Assembly (NCBI GenBank): GCA_903937835.1
Contig: CAJAAV010000178.1
Span: 1-43,122, forward strand
Length of the DNA stretch: 43,122 nt
Origin: an uncultured Chlorobiaceae bacterium
GTDB taxonomy: Bacteria; Bacteroidota; Chlorobiia; Chlorobiales; Chlorobiaceae
Direction: 5' to 3'
A model generated the notes under the pieces. It was not told where the DNA came from. It saw only the letters and a program-made list of their open reading frames with translations, and made no database searches. The stretch's first letter is position 1, and each line of letters opens with the position of its first letter. Of the stretch, positions 26,016-34,124 are shown piece after piece. The position numbers were made by a program, and so were the translations under genes.

Positions 26016-26903
26016 TTATTCTTTACTTGCGTCGTGTACTATTGCGGCAATCTCTGATGCCAGCAGGCCGGTAGTTTCAGCTATGGTTGCACTATCAATA
26101 CCTTTGGCAAACAAGTTGATTGCAATGGTTTTTGATGCTTTTTCCATTCCCATCTCCATTCCCATCTCCATTCCCATCTCCATTCCCTTTTCTTCAGCCG
26201 AGGCAATTTTGCTCTCTACATCCGCCAGTGACTGCATTCGGGTTTCATAAACCAGTCGCTCTTCTTCATCAAACATGCGATCAATAGCAGCAATGGCTTT
26301 AACGATATTTTTGTCGGATGCCAGCTCTTTTGGCGTATGCTCTTTGTCAAGCCTGTGCGCGGTCGTTAAAAAACTGCTCCAGCGATCCAGAGCGCTGGTA
26401 ATTTGGGTATATGTTTTTTTGAACTTTTTTAACTCGATGTAGTGCAGTTCAAAAACGTCGTGCAGCCTGTCATCTTTGCCTGTCGCGCTATTGATTATTT
26501 TATAACAACTATGAACCTCCTCGCTGCCGTGGATAAAGTTGTAATCAAGGATGTTAATGCTGATGGTTTTTTTCAGCTCCTTGAACATCATCCCTTCACT
26601 GAGCTGTTCAGTGACAAGTTTTGCCCAATAATAAATGGCGCGCTTGTCGAAGTTGTAGTCTTCGCTGATTTGCATTTCGATGTTAAACCAGCGGCCATTT
26701 TCCGCCTTTGCCTTGATATCAAGGATGGATATTTTTCCCGCCCGGTAATCAGCCAGATTATAGGGATTTTTCAACTCCACCTCCACAACCTGCTCTTCAC
26801 GAGAGACGATAGCATTAATCAAAGAGATCAGTAAATCTTTGTTCTCTTCGCTGCCAAAAAGCTTTTTAAACGCAAAATCGACGCGGGGATTTATTTTACA
26901 CAT
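26016..26903 (-). CDS. Rpn-family PD-(D/E)XK nuclease/putative transposase
   Basis: A 295-residue protein beginning MCKINPRVDFAFKKLFGSEE, the usual opening of Rpn (recombination-promoting nuclease, PD-(D/E)XK transposase-like) proteins. The nuclease core lies in the first 110 residues, with ISILDIKAKAENGRWFNIEM as the acidic strand and the Asp/Glu-x-Gln region. Near residue 240 a Glu-Met-Gly-Met repeat is encoded by a 12-bp tandem array, followed by a helix (IAINLFAKGIDSATIAETTG) that is usual for this family tail. ATG 26903 is preferred to TTG 26939. It is an accessory gene set between hemE and gmhA. No terminal repeats or second copy are seen, so mobility is unproven. Confidence 0.85.
   Translation of the reverse strand: MCKINPRVDFAFKKLFGSEENKDLLISLINAIVSREEQVVEVELKNPYNLADYRAGKISILDIKAKAENGRWFNIEMQISEDYNFDKRAIYYWAKLVTEQLSEGMMFKELKKTISINILDYNFIHGSEEVHSCYKIINSATGKDDRLHDVFELHYIELKKFKKTYTQITSALDRWSSFLTTAHRLDKEHTPKELASDKNIVKAIAAIDRMFDEEERLVYETRMQSLADVESKIASAEEKGMEMGMEMGMEMGMEKASKTIAINLFAKGIDSATIAETTGLLASEIAAIVHDASKE
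26143..26187. repeat. 12-bp tandem repeat, 3.75 copies, inside the Rpn-family gene
   Basis: The unit TCCATTCCCATC is repeated exactly at 26143, 26155 and 26167 and partly at 26179. On the coding strand it encodes the four residues Glu-Met-Gly-Met over and over, so a change in copy number keeps the reading frame and only lengthens or shortens the linker. Confidence 0.97.
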
Positions 26904-27063
26904 CTTTGTATCCAGTAAAAAAATAGGGATAAAGTCCAATGCTCTGTGTCGAAGAACTATTTACGCAATAATTTGCAAAAGCTGAAATCAGTGCCCGGAT
27001 TCTTTCATCTCTTTTTTTCATTATATTCCGATCAACTATTTCAATGTCCTTGAACTCGATGTT

Positions 27064-27705
27064 ATGTCAAAGCAATGCAGGTGTTCCGATGGACTGACTG
27101 ACCGTACACGCTATGAGGAGATTGTGCTCGATATCATGCTCTACAGCGCGCGCCTCAAGGAGAGGGTGGCGCGGCAGAACAGTACTGTTATTGTAGCCAT
27201 GGCGCGCATGATCGCCCGGACGTTTGAGGATGGCGGAAAGGTGCTGCTTTGCGGCAATGGCGGCAGCGCGGCCGATGCCCAGCATCTGGCGACCGAGCTG
27301 ACAATCCGCTACCGCAGCAGTGTCAATCGCCCCGCACTTCCGGCCATAGCGCTCTCCACCGACACCTCAGCCCTGACGGCCGGGGCAAATGACCTTGGTT
27401 ATGATGCCGTGTTTACCCGTCTTGTTGAGGCTTACGGGCGGGAAGGAGATATTCTGCTTGGCCTTTCAACAAGCGGCAACAGCCAGAGTGTGCTCAATGC
27501 GCTGAACTATGGTCGGCAGCAGGGTATGAAAACACTTGCCTTGCTTGGCGGTGATGGTGGTTTGATGAAAGGGATAGCCGATCTTGAAATTATTGTGCCC
27601 CATTCGGGCTCTGCCGACCGGGTGCAGGAGTGCCATATTACCATTGGCCATGTTCTGATTGATCTTGTAGAACGGATGCTTGGCTATTGCCGTCCGCAGA
27701 AATAA
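27064..27705 (+). CDS. gmhA: phosphoheptose isomerase (SIS domain)
   Basis: Converts sedoheptulose 7-phosphate to D-glycero-D-manno-heptose 7-phosphate for lipopolysaccharide core heptose. The 213-residue protein is a single SIS domain with [20 protein letters not shown], the substrate loop [17 protein letters not shown], and the metal-binding C-terminal part [20 protein letters not shown]. Length is slightly above the typical 190-195 because of an N-terminal extension with several polar residues; a later start cannot be excluded. ribH begins 18 bases after the stop. Confidence 0.92.
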   Translation: MSKQCRCSDGLTDRTRYEEIVLDIMLYSARLKERVARQNSTVIVAMARMIARTFEDGGKVLLCGNGGSAADAQHLATELTIRYRSSVNRPALPAIALSTDTSALTAGANDLGYDAVFTRLVEAYGREGDILLGLSTSGNSQSVLNALNYGRQQGMKTLALLGGDGGLMKGIADLEIIVPHSGSADRVQECHITIGHVLIDLVERMLGYCRPQK

Positions 27706-27723
27706 CCTAAAGCGAAGAATGTT

Positions 27724-28191
27724 ATGGAGATGAAGCAGATTGAAGGAGTATTGAGCGCCAAGGATGCACGGTTCGCACTCGTTGTTGCTCGCTTCAACGA
27801 TTTTATAGGCCAGAAGCTGGTTGAAGGTGCGGTTGACTGTATTCGCCGTCATGGCGGGTCGGAAGAGCAGATTACCATCTACCGTTGTCCCGGTGCCTTT
27901 GAGCTGCCGATGGTCGCCAAAAAGGTTGCTGTTACCGGAAAGTATGATGCCATCATAACCCTTGGAGTGATTATCAGAGGCTCTACACCGCATTTCGATG
28001 TTATTGCTGCCGAAGCCACCAAGGGGATTGCCCAGGCCTCTCTCGACACCGGGGTGCCGATTGCCTTTGGAGTTCTCACCACAGAAAACCTTGAACAGGC
28101 GATAGAACGGGCAGGAACAAAAGCTGGCAACAAAGGTTTTGATGCCGCCATGACGGCCATTGAAATGGTGAACCTCTACCGGCAGATTTAG
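27724..28191 (+). CDS. ribH: 6,7-dimethyl-8-ribityllumazine synthase
   Basis: Penultimate enzyme of riboflavin synthesis, joining 5-amino-6-ribitylaminouracil and 3,4-dihydroxybutanone phosphate. The 155-residue protein has normal length for this capsid-forming enzyme. Motifs are [67 protein letters not shown] and [14 protein letters not shown]. It is probably cotranscribed with gmhA. Its last four bases overlap the end of the convergent plsC gene. Confidence 0.97.
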   Translation: MEMKQIEGVLSAKDARFALVVARFNDFIGQKLVEGAVDCIRRHGGSEEQITIYRCPGAFELPMVAKKVAVTGKYDAIITLGVIIRGSTPHFDVIAAEATKGIAQASLDTGVPIAFGVLTTENLEQAIERAGTKAGNKGFDAAMTAIEMVNLYRQI

Positions 28192-28898
28192 TTGTTGCGG
28201 TAACGGTTGAAGTTAGCGGTGATGACATCGGAGCAGACGGCCATAAGCTCTTCGATTGAGTTGAACGATGATGGCAGAACGGGCTTGTCGATGATCACTT
28301 TGATCGCTCCCTTGTTGATGACAAGGCTTTTTTTGGGGGTAATCAGATGGCTGCCGATAATGGTGACGGGCAGTACCGGAGCCCCGCCTTTCATTGCAAC
28401 ACGGAATGCACCTCGTTTGAACGGAAGCAGTTCCCCGGTGTCTGACCGGGTTCCTTCCGGAAAAATGTGGAGTGAATGCCCTTTTTTCAGCACCTCTGTT
28501 GCGTCAACAAGACTGTTCAAAGCATCCCGGTTTTGTCCCCGTTTGATCATGACATAGCCTGCCTGCCGCAGAGCCCGGCCAAAAAGCGGAATTTTTCCCA
28601 GCTCCTCTTTGGCCATAAATCGGAGGTTAAGCTTCATAATACCAAGAAGCAGCGGTATGTCGGCCATTCCGGCATGGTTGCTGATGACGAGATAGTTTTG
28701 ATCGGGGCTGTAATTCTCCTGGCCGATAACTTCGATGGATATTCCAAAAAGTCTTGCGCTGAGGCGTCCCCACCATGCGGCTATTTTATAGAAGCTGTTG
28801 CCAGCGGGGTTGAAGAGAGCAAGCAAGAGGATCAACAATATCCCGAAAAACGTGATCGGGATAAGGATAAAAAGAAATATCAGTGTTCTTGAATTCAT
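28188..28898 (-). CDS. plsC: 1-acyl-sn-glycerol-3-phosphate acyltransferase
   Basis: Acylates lysophosphatidic acid to phosphatidic acid at the inner membrane. The 236-residue protein starts with a long membrane helix ([21 protein letters not shown]), then the catalytic block [14 protein letters not shown] (the NHxxxxD motif), the [14 protein letters not shown] segment and the phosphate-binding [18 protein letters not shown]. All conserved blocks are intact. It begins 19 bases after the thrC stop, at the end of the thrB-thrC unit. It ends against ribH with a 4-base tail-to-tail overlap and no room for a terminator. Confidence 0.93.
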   Translation of the reverse strand: MNSRTLIFLFILIPITFFGILLILLLALFNPAGNSFYKIAAWWGRLSARLFGISIEVIGQENYSPDQNYLVISNHAGMADIPLLLGIMKLNLRFMAKEELGKIPLFGRALRQAGYVMIKRGQNRDALNSLVDATEVLKKGHSLHIFPEGTRSDTGELLPFKRGAFRVAMKGGAPVLPVTIIGSHLITPKKSLVINKGAIKVIIDKPVLPSSFNSIEELMAVCSDVITANFNRYRNN

Positions 28899-28917
28899 TC
28901 GATACGCTCATACAGGG

Positions 28918-30234
28918 TTACTGGTCGAGTCCGTTGAGAAAAGAGGCGAGCTCTTTATACTCCGAACGGATCAACGTGGCACATTTCTTTTTTTCCATAA
29001 GCTCCTGAAGATTAGAGGGAATTTCGATCTTTTTGTCGAGAGTTTTCTCTATTGCCTCAAGAAATTTTGCCGGGTGAGCGGTTGACAGTACAATGCCCGG
29101 TTCCTCAGCGTGATTTTCCAGACTTCGGTACCGTTCAAGCGCACGGAACGCCACGGCGGTATGCGGCTCCATCACATAACCAAAGCGCTCATGCACAGAG
29201 CGGATTGTTGCTACGGTCTCTTCATCCGAAACAGCAATACCGGTGATATTTCTCTCCATAGAGTCATGGTCGTTGTGGAAGAAATATCTCAACCTGGCAA
29301 AATTGCTCGGGTTGCCTACGTCCATTGCTGTTGAAAGAGTGGTGATGGTCGGTCGCGGCTCATAGCGCCCCTCATCAATATAGCGAGTGACGCTGTCGTT
29401 GGCATTTGATGCCGCTATAAAGTGACCAATCGGAAAACCCATCCGTTTTGCAAGGATGCCCGCAGTCAGGTTGCCGTAATTGCCGCTTGGGACGGAAAAG
29501 AGAGGTGCTGTGTAGCCGTACCGCTCCTTGAGCTGCAGGGCTGCCCAGCCATAATAGAAAGACTGAGGAATCAGCCGCGATATGTTGATGGAGTTGGCCG
29601 AAGTGAGCGTCAGAGATTTATTCAGGGTTGGATCGACAAACGCTTGCTTGACCATGCGCTGGCAATCGTCGAAATCACCCTGAACTTCAAGGGCATGAAC
29701 GTTGCCGCCCGCAGTGGTGAGCTGCTGTTCCTGAAGAGGGCTGACCTTCCCTGAAGGGTAAAGCAGCACCACTCTTGTGTTTGCAATTCCCTGAAATCCA
29801 TAGGCTACGGCACTTCCCGTATCTCCCGACGTTGCCACAAGCACAGTGATGAGCTTCGCCTCTTCTGCCGCAAACCAGCCGGTCAGACGGGCAAGAAAGC
29901 GGGCGCCGTAATCCTTGAAGGCGAGTGTCGGGCCGCAGAAAAGCTCCTCGACAAAGGTTCGGCTGTCGAGCTGAACAATTGGAGTGTCGAAGGTATAGCT
30001 GCTTTCGATCATCTCGCTGAGTTGTTCGGGAGGGATTGCACCGTCGATAAACTTTTTGGCAATAGCAAAAGCAATGTTGTTGAAGCTTGCGCCTTCAAGA
30101 AGCGATATCTCCTCCGGCGAGAAGCGGGGAATTTCAGAGGGGACATAAAGGCCTCCGTCGGGAGCCAGTCCTTCGAGAGTGGCCTTTTTCAGGGAGACCG
30201 GTATTGATGATTTATTGGTGCTGAAATAGATCAT
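28918..30234 (-). CDS. thrC: threonine synthase
   Basis: PLP enzyme that turns O-phosphohomoserine into threonine. The 438-residue protein carries the lysine that binds PLP in PTLAFKDYGARFLARL, the phosphate-binding VATSGDTGSAVAYGF, and FSVPSGNYGNLTAGILAKRM. It opens with YFSTNKSSIPVSLKKATLEG, which fits the long bacterial form of the enzyme. It follows thrB by 27 bases on the same strand. With thrB and the thrA fusion at 34 kb it makes threonine from aspartyl-semialdehyde; the semialdehyde dehydrogenase gene is not in the window. Confidence 0.97.
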   Translation of the reverse strand: MIYFSTNKSSIPVSLKKATLEGLAPDGGLYVPSEIPRFSPEEISLLEGASFNNIAFAIAKKFIDGAIPPEQLSEMIESSYTFDTPIVQLDSRTFVEELFCGPTLAFKDYGARFLARLTGWFAAEEAKLITVLVATSGDTGSAVAYGFQGIANTRVVLLYPSGKVSPLQEQQLTTAGGNVHALEVQGDFDDCQRMVKQAFVDPTLNKSLTLTSANSINISRLIPQSFYYGWAALQLKERYGYTAPLFSVPSGNYGNLTAGILAKRMGFPIGHFIAASNANDSVTRYIDEGRYEPRPTITTLSTAMDVGNPSNFARLRYFFHNDHDSMERNITGIAVSDEETVATIRSVHERFGYVMEPHTAVAFRALERYRSLENHAEEPGIVLSTAHPAKFLEAIEKTLDKKIEIPSNLQELMEKKKCATLIRSEYKELASFLNGLDQ

Positions 30235-30261
30235 GAGTTCTGGTGTTCAGATAAATGGTCG

Positions 30262-31224
30262 TTACAGTATTCGTGCACCTTGCTTGCAGATCGGCGTCAC
30301 CCATACATCTGACTCAAGATGCGCTTTGGAGTGAAGGAATGCCTCTTTCATGGCTCGCGCTGCCTGGAGAGCAATTTTTTCCGAGGAAGAGAAGGCAAAC
30401 ACTGAGGGGCCTGAACCGGCAATGCTGCACCCGAGAGCGCCCGAATCCATCGCGGCCTGTTTGACATCAAAAAAACCAGGAATCAGCGGCGCGCGTTTTG
30501 GCTCAGCAATAACGTCAACAAGAGCGCGTCCGATAAGGTCATAGTCGGAGGTAAGCAATCCCGCTACAAGAGCCCCGACATTACCCCATTGCTGGGTTGC
30601 TGTTTTCAGTGGAATCGCTGTTGGAAGCACTGAGCGGGCATAGGCGGTGCGCAGTTCGGTATGTGGGTGCGCCAAAGAGCAGTAAAGGTGTTCGGGAGAA
30701 GGAATTATAATAAGATCAAGCGGCGTATAGCTTCGTATCAACACAAAATTGCCAAGAATTGCCGGTGCAGCGTTGTCGGCATGGGCCGATCCGCAGGCAA
30801 CCCGCTCTCCCTCAATGGCAAAGTGAACAAGCTCCATTTTCGAACAGGGATTTCCGAGCAACTCGTTTGCGGCTACAAGTGCAGCCGCTGCACTTGCCGC
30901 GCTGCTCCCCATTCCGCTGCTGAGCGGCAGATGCTTGACAAGTTCAAGAGAGATATGGCCGGTAAAATCGATCTGTTTATGGGCACGGATATATTCGAGA
31001 AATTTCAGGACAACAAAACTGGATGTGTTTTTTTTGGGGTCGAGCGGAAGCGCGCCACCATCACCAGTGATGCTCGTAATAGAAACTGGCAAACCAGTGT
31101 GTGGAGAGTCGGAAAGCGTCAGAATTACCTCATCACCGGGTTCGGTAATGGCAAATCCGAGGACATCAAAGCCGCAGGCAACATTGCCGACGGTTGCTGA
31201 AGCGAATCCTTTGACAGTTTTCAT
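30262..31224 (-). CDS. thrB: homoserine kinase
   Basis: A GHMP kinase of 320 residues that phosphorylates homoserine. The ATP-binding motif is HLPLSSGMGSSAASAAAALV, preceded by the N-terminal FASATVGNVACGFDVLGFA and followed by the C-terminal CSIAGSGPSVFAFSS. Although the frame is open up to 31488, ATG 31224 gives the normal N terminus. It is divergent from atpA; about 217 bases between them must hold both promoters. A weak TTGAAT-N17-TAAATT can be seen at 31312-31340 on the atpA side. Confidence 0.96.
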   Translation of the reverse strand: MKTVKGFASATVGNVACGFDVLGFAITEPGDEVILTLSDSPHTGLPVSITSITGDGGALPLDPKKNTSSFVVLKFLEYIRAHKQIDFTGHISLELVKHLPLSSGMGSSAASAAAALVAANELLGNPCSKMELVHFAIEGERVACGSAHADNAAPAILGNFVLIRSYTPLDLIIIPSPEHLYCSLAHPHTELRTAYARSVLPTAIPLKTATQQWGNVGALVAGLLTSDYDLIGRALVDVIAEPKRAPLIPGFFDVKQAAMDSGALGCSIAGSGPSVFAFSSSEKIALQAARAMKEAFLHSKAHLESDVWVTPICKQGARIL

Positions 31225-31441
31225 ACTGTTTTCTTCGGAAAAAATTCGGGTATGTGTTACGTAATGGTTTTCATTTAATAAAAGCATGTCGTTCAAATGA
31301 GAGAAAGGAATTTGAATAACTAAAAGCTTTTCACTAAATTTGAGTTTTAAATCTTTTGGAATGGAACAGTCCGTTGGACTTTCAAAAGAAGGTAAGCAGA
31401 ATCTTTCTCTTTTCTTAACAAATAACCAAGCGGAATAAGAT

Positions 31442-33022
31442 ATGTCTACAACAGTCAGGCCTGATGAGGTTTCATCCATACTTCGCAAGCAGCTTGCCGG
31501 TTTTGAGTCAGAAGCGGAAGTTTATGATGTGGGAACAGTGCTGCAGGTTGGTGACGGTATTGCTCGTGTTTACGGTTTATCGAAGGTTGCCGCAGGTGAG
31601 CTTCTTGAGTTTCCCAACAAAGTGATGGGTATGGCTTTAAACCTTGAGGAAGACAATGTCGGCGCTGTATTGTTTGGTGAATCCAATATGGTAAAAGAGG
31701 GCGACAGGGTTAAAAGAACAAGTATTCTTGCTTCAATTCCGGTAGGAGAGGCAATGCTTGGCAGAGTCATCAACCCACTGGGAGAGCCGATCGATGGCAA
31801 GGGCGCCATAGAAACAAAGATTCGTCTTCCACTCGAACGCAGGGCTCCAGGCGTTATTTACCGTAAATCAGTTCACGAACCGTTGCAGACAGGTCTCAAG
31901 GCGATTGATTCCATGATTCCGATTGGTCGCGGACAGCGCGAACTTATCATTGGCGACCGTCAGACAGGAAAGACTGCTGTTGCAATCGATACCATCATCA
32001 ACCAGAAGGGCAAAGGAGTTTTCTGTATTTATGTGGCAATTGGTCTGAAAGGATCAACGGTTGCGCAGGTTGTCAATACCCTCGAAAAATATGATGCGAT
32101 GTCGTACACCATCGTTATTTCGGCGACGGCATCCGATCCAGCTCCACTTCAGTTTATTGCCCCGTTTGCCGGCGCTACTCTTGGCGAATTTTTCCGCGAT
32201 ACCGGCCGTCACGCTCTTGTTGTTTATGATGATCTTTCCAAACAGGCTGTTGCCTATCGTCAGGTTTCCCTGCTCCTTCGCCGTCCACCGGGACGTGAAG
32301 CTTACCCTGGTGATGTTTTTTACTTACACTCCCGTCTGCTTGAAAGAGCTGCGAAAATAACTGACGATATTGAGGTCGCACGGAAAATGAACGATCTTCC
32401 CGAGGCACTCAAATCGATGGTCAAGGGTGGGGGAAGCCTTACCGCGCTGCCGGTTATCGAAACCCAGGCCGGTGACGTTTCGGCCTATATCCCGACCAAC
32501 GTTATTTCCATCACCGATGGCCAGATCTTTCTTGAATCAAACCTTTTCAACTCGGGTCAGAGGCCGGCAATCAACGTCGGTATTTCAGTTTCGCGCGTCG
32601 GTGGCTCTGCACAGATCAAGGCCATGAAAAAGGTTGCAGGTACCCTTCGTCTCGATCTCGCACAGTTCCGTGAACTTGAGGCCTTCTCGAAATTCGGTTC
32701 CGATCTTGATAAAACCACCAAAGCGCAGCTCGACAGAGGCGCACGGCTGGTTGAAATCCTGAAACAGGGCCAGTACATTCCTATGCCCGTTGAAAAACAG
32801 GTTGCCATTATTTTTCTTGGTACCCAGGGGTTGCTCGACACGGTTGATTTGCGCTTTATTCGCAAGTTTGAGGAGGAGTTCCTTGCCATGCTTGAAATCA
32901 AGCATAATGATATCCTCAAAAAAATTGCAGAGAGCGGTTCTTTGGAGAACGATACAGCAAACACACTCAAGGAGATAGCCCTTAAATTTGTGGCTTCCTT
33001 CAAGGAAAAGAACAAGGCGTAA
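31442..33022 (+). CDS. atpA: F-type ATP synthase subunit alpha
   Basis: Nucleotide-binding but non-catalytic subunit of F1, 526 residues. It has [17 protein letters not shown] in the beta-barrel domain, the P-loop [31 protein letters not shown] and the C-terminal [17 protein letters not shown]. All are as expected. The gamma subunit gene follows 48 bases later, but delta and the Fo subunit genes, which usually precede atpA, are absent: the upstream neighbour is thrB on the other strand. Beta and epsilon are also not here, so the operon is split. Confidence 0.98.
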   Translation: MSTTVRPDEVSSILRKQLAGFESEAEVYDVGTVLQVGDGIARVYGLSKVAAGELLEFPNKVMGMALNLEEDNVGAVLFGESNMVKEGDRVKRTSILASIPVGEAMLGRVINPLGEPIDGKGAIETKIRLPLERRAPGVIYRKSVHEPLQTGLKAIDSMIPIGRGQRELIIGDRQTGKTAVAIDTIINQKGKGVFCIYVAIGLKGSTVAQVVNTLEKYDAMSYTIVISATASDPAPLQFIAPFAGATLGEFFRDTGRHALVVYDDLSKQAVAYRQVSLLLRRPPGREAYPGDVFYLHSRLLERAAKITDDIEVARKMNDLPEALKSMVKGGGSLTALPVIETQAGDVSAYIPTNVISITDGQIFLESNLFNSGQRPAINVGISVSRVGGSAQIKAMKKVAGTLRLDLAQFRELEAFSKFGSDLDKTTKAQLDRGARLVEILKQGQYIPMPVEKQVAIIFLGTQGLLDTVDLRFIRKFEEEFLAMLEIKHNDILKKIAESGSLENDTANTLKEIALKFVASFKEKNKA

Positions 33023-33070
33023 GAGAGAGGAGACAAGTTTTCAAGCAATTTATTAACAGTCCCGTAATAC

Positions 33071-33946
33071 ATGCCTACATTAAAGGATATACGTGTACGA
33101 ATCAAAGGGGTAAAGTCTACGCAGCAGGTCACCAAAGCCATGAAGATGGTGGCCGCTGCAAAGCTGAGAAGGGCTCAGGAGCGGGCCGTCATGGCTCGCC
33201 CTTATGCCGCGAAGCTGAAGGATATGCTTGGTTCACTCTCTGCCAAGGTAGATACGTCAGTCAATCCCCTGCTTTCAGCTCGTTCAGAGGTTAACAAGGT
33301 TCTTGTGATTCTGGTCACTGCCGACAGAGGTTTGTGCGGAGCGTTCAATACCAATGCCATAAAGCTTGCGCATAAAATCATTCATGAGGATTATGCTGCC
33401 CTTCACAGCAAGGGCGGAGTAAGCCTGATCTGTGCCGGTTCTCGAGGCTTTGATTTTTACAGGAAGAGAGAGTACAAGATCGTCAAGGGTTATACTGCTG
33501 TTTTCCAGAACCTTGATTTCAGTACAGCCAAAGAGATTGCCGATACCGCCTCAGCCATGTACCTGCGCGGCGAGGTCGACAAAGTAGTGGTTGTCTACAA
33601 TGAATTCAAGTCGGTGCTTGCCCCTCACCTGAGAGATGAAGTGATTCTCCCCATTGCTCCCGAAACTTCCGGCAAGGAGAGCGGCAGCGATTATATTTAC
33701 GAGCCATCCCCTTCGGCAATTATCGACGTGCTGGTGCCAAAGCATCTCAATACCCAGATATGGAGAATGATGCTTGAATCGAACGCCGCAGAGCAGGCGG
33801 CCCGCATGTCGGCGATGGATTCGGCAACCGAAAATGCCAAGGAGCTCTTGCGCACACTCAATATCAGTTACAACCGAGCCCGGCAGGCGGCGATCACGAC
33901 TGAGCTGAGTGAAATCGTTTCAGGCGCCGATGCATTGACAAGCTGA
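33071..33946 (+). CDS. atpG: F-type ATP synthase subunit gamma
   Basis: Central shaft of F1, 291 residues. The N-terminal coiled coil contains the family sequence [20 protein letters not shown], the middle has [19 protein letters not shown], and the C terminus has [13 protein letters not shown]-like residues followed by [20 protein letters not shown]. Both terminal helices that form the shaft are complete. It is cotranscribed with atpA and closed by a clear terminator at 33985. Confidence 0.98.
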   Translation: MPTLKDIRVRIKGVKSTQQVTKAMKMVAAAKLRRAQERAVMARPYAAKLKDMLGSLSAKVDTSVNPLLSARSEVNKVLVILVTADRGLCGAFNTNAIKLAHKIIHEDYAALHSKGGVSLICAGSRGFDFYRKREYKIVKGYTAVFQNLDFSTAKEIADTASAMYLRGEVDKVVVVYNEFKSVLAPHLRDEVILPIAPETSGKESGSDYIYEPSPSAIIDVLVPKHLNTQIWRMMLESNAAEQAARMSAMDSATENAKELLRTLNISYNRARQAAITTELSEIVSGADALTS

Positions 33947-33984
33947 TATTGTCGTTGAATGTTCCTTTTCACGTAAAGTCACGT

Positions 33985-34011
33985 AAAGCGCCTGCAAGGG
34001 CGCTTTTTTTT
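33985..34011 (+). terminator. rho-independent terminator of atpA-atpG
   Basis: AAAGCGCC (33985-33992) pairs with GGCGCTTT (33999-34006) around a 6-base loop, with a T run to 34011. It lies about 40 bases after the atpG stop. A short direct repeat, TCACGTAAAG twice in a row, ends inside the left arm. Confidence 0.95.
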
Positions 34012-34066
34012 GTACACTCAGTGTAGCAAACAGGAGTAACTCATTCGGGAAATGAATTATATTCCG

Positions 34067-34095
34067 GACTGAAAACTCATTGTTCAGTCTCTTTT
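34067..34095 (+). promoter_or_regulatory. hairpin in the thrA leader, possible attenuator
   Basis: GACTGAA (34067-34073) pairs with TTCAGTC (34083-34089) around nine bases, followed by TCTTTT. A 6-codon open frame (ATG 34052, ending in TGA 34070-34072) runs into the left arm. The codons are not enriched for threonine or isoleucine, so classical attenuation is not evident; the structure could be a weak terminator or chance. Confidence 0.3.
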
Positions 34096-34124
34096 CATCT
34101 TTAAAGTAAGGCGTGGGCGCGAGC

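Noticed and set aside
30262-31488. long version of thrB starting at 31488
   Set aside because: It would overlap the atpA start and its promoter region; homoserine kinase begins at 31224.
34013-34025. palindrome TACACT-C-AGTGTA after the atpG terminator
   Set aside because: Too short and single; the similar TACACTTTGAGTATA near 43069 is not a good match, so no operator can be claimed.
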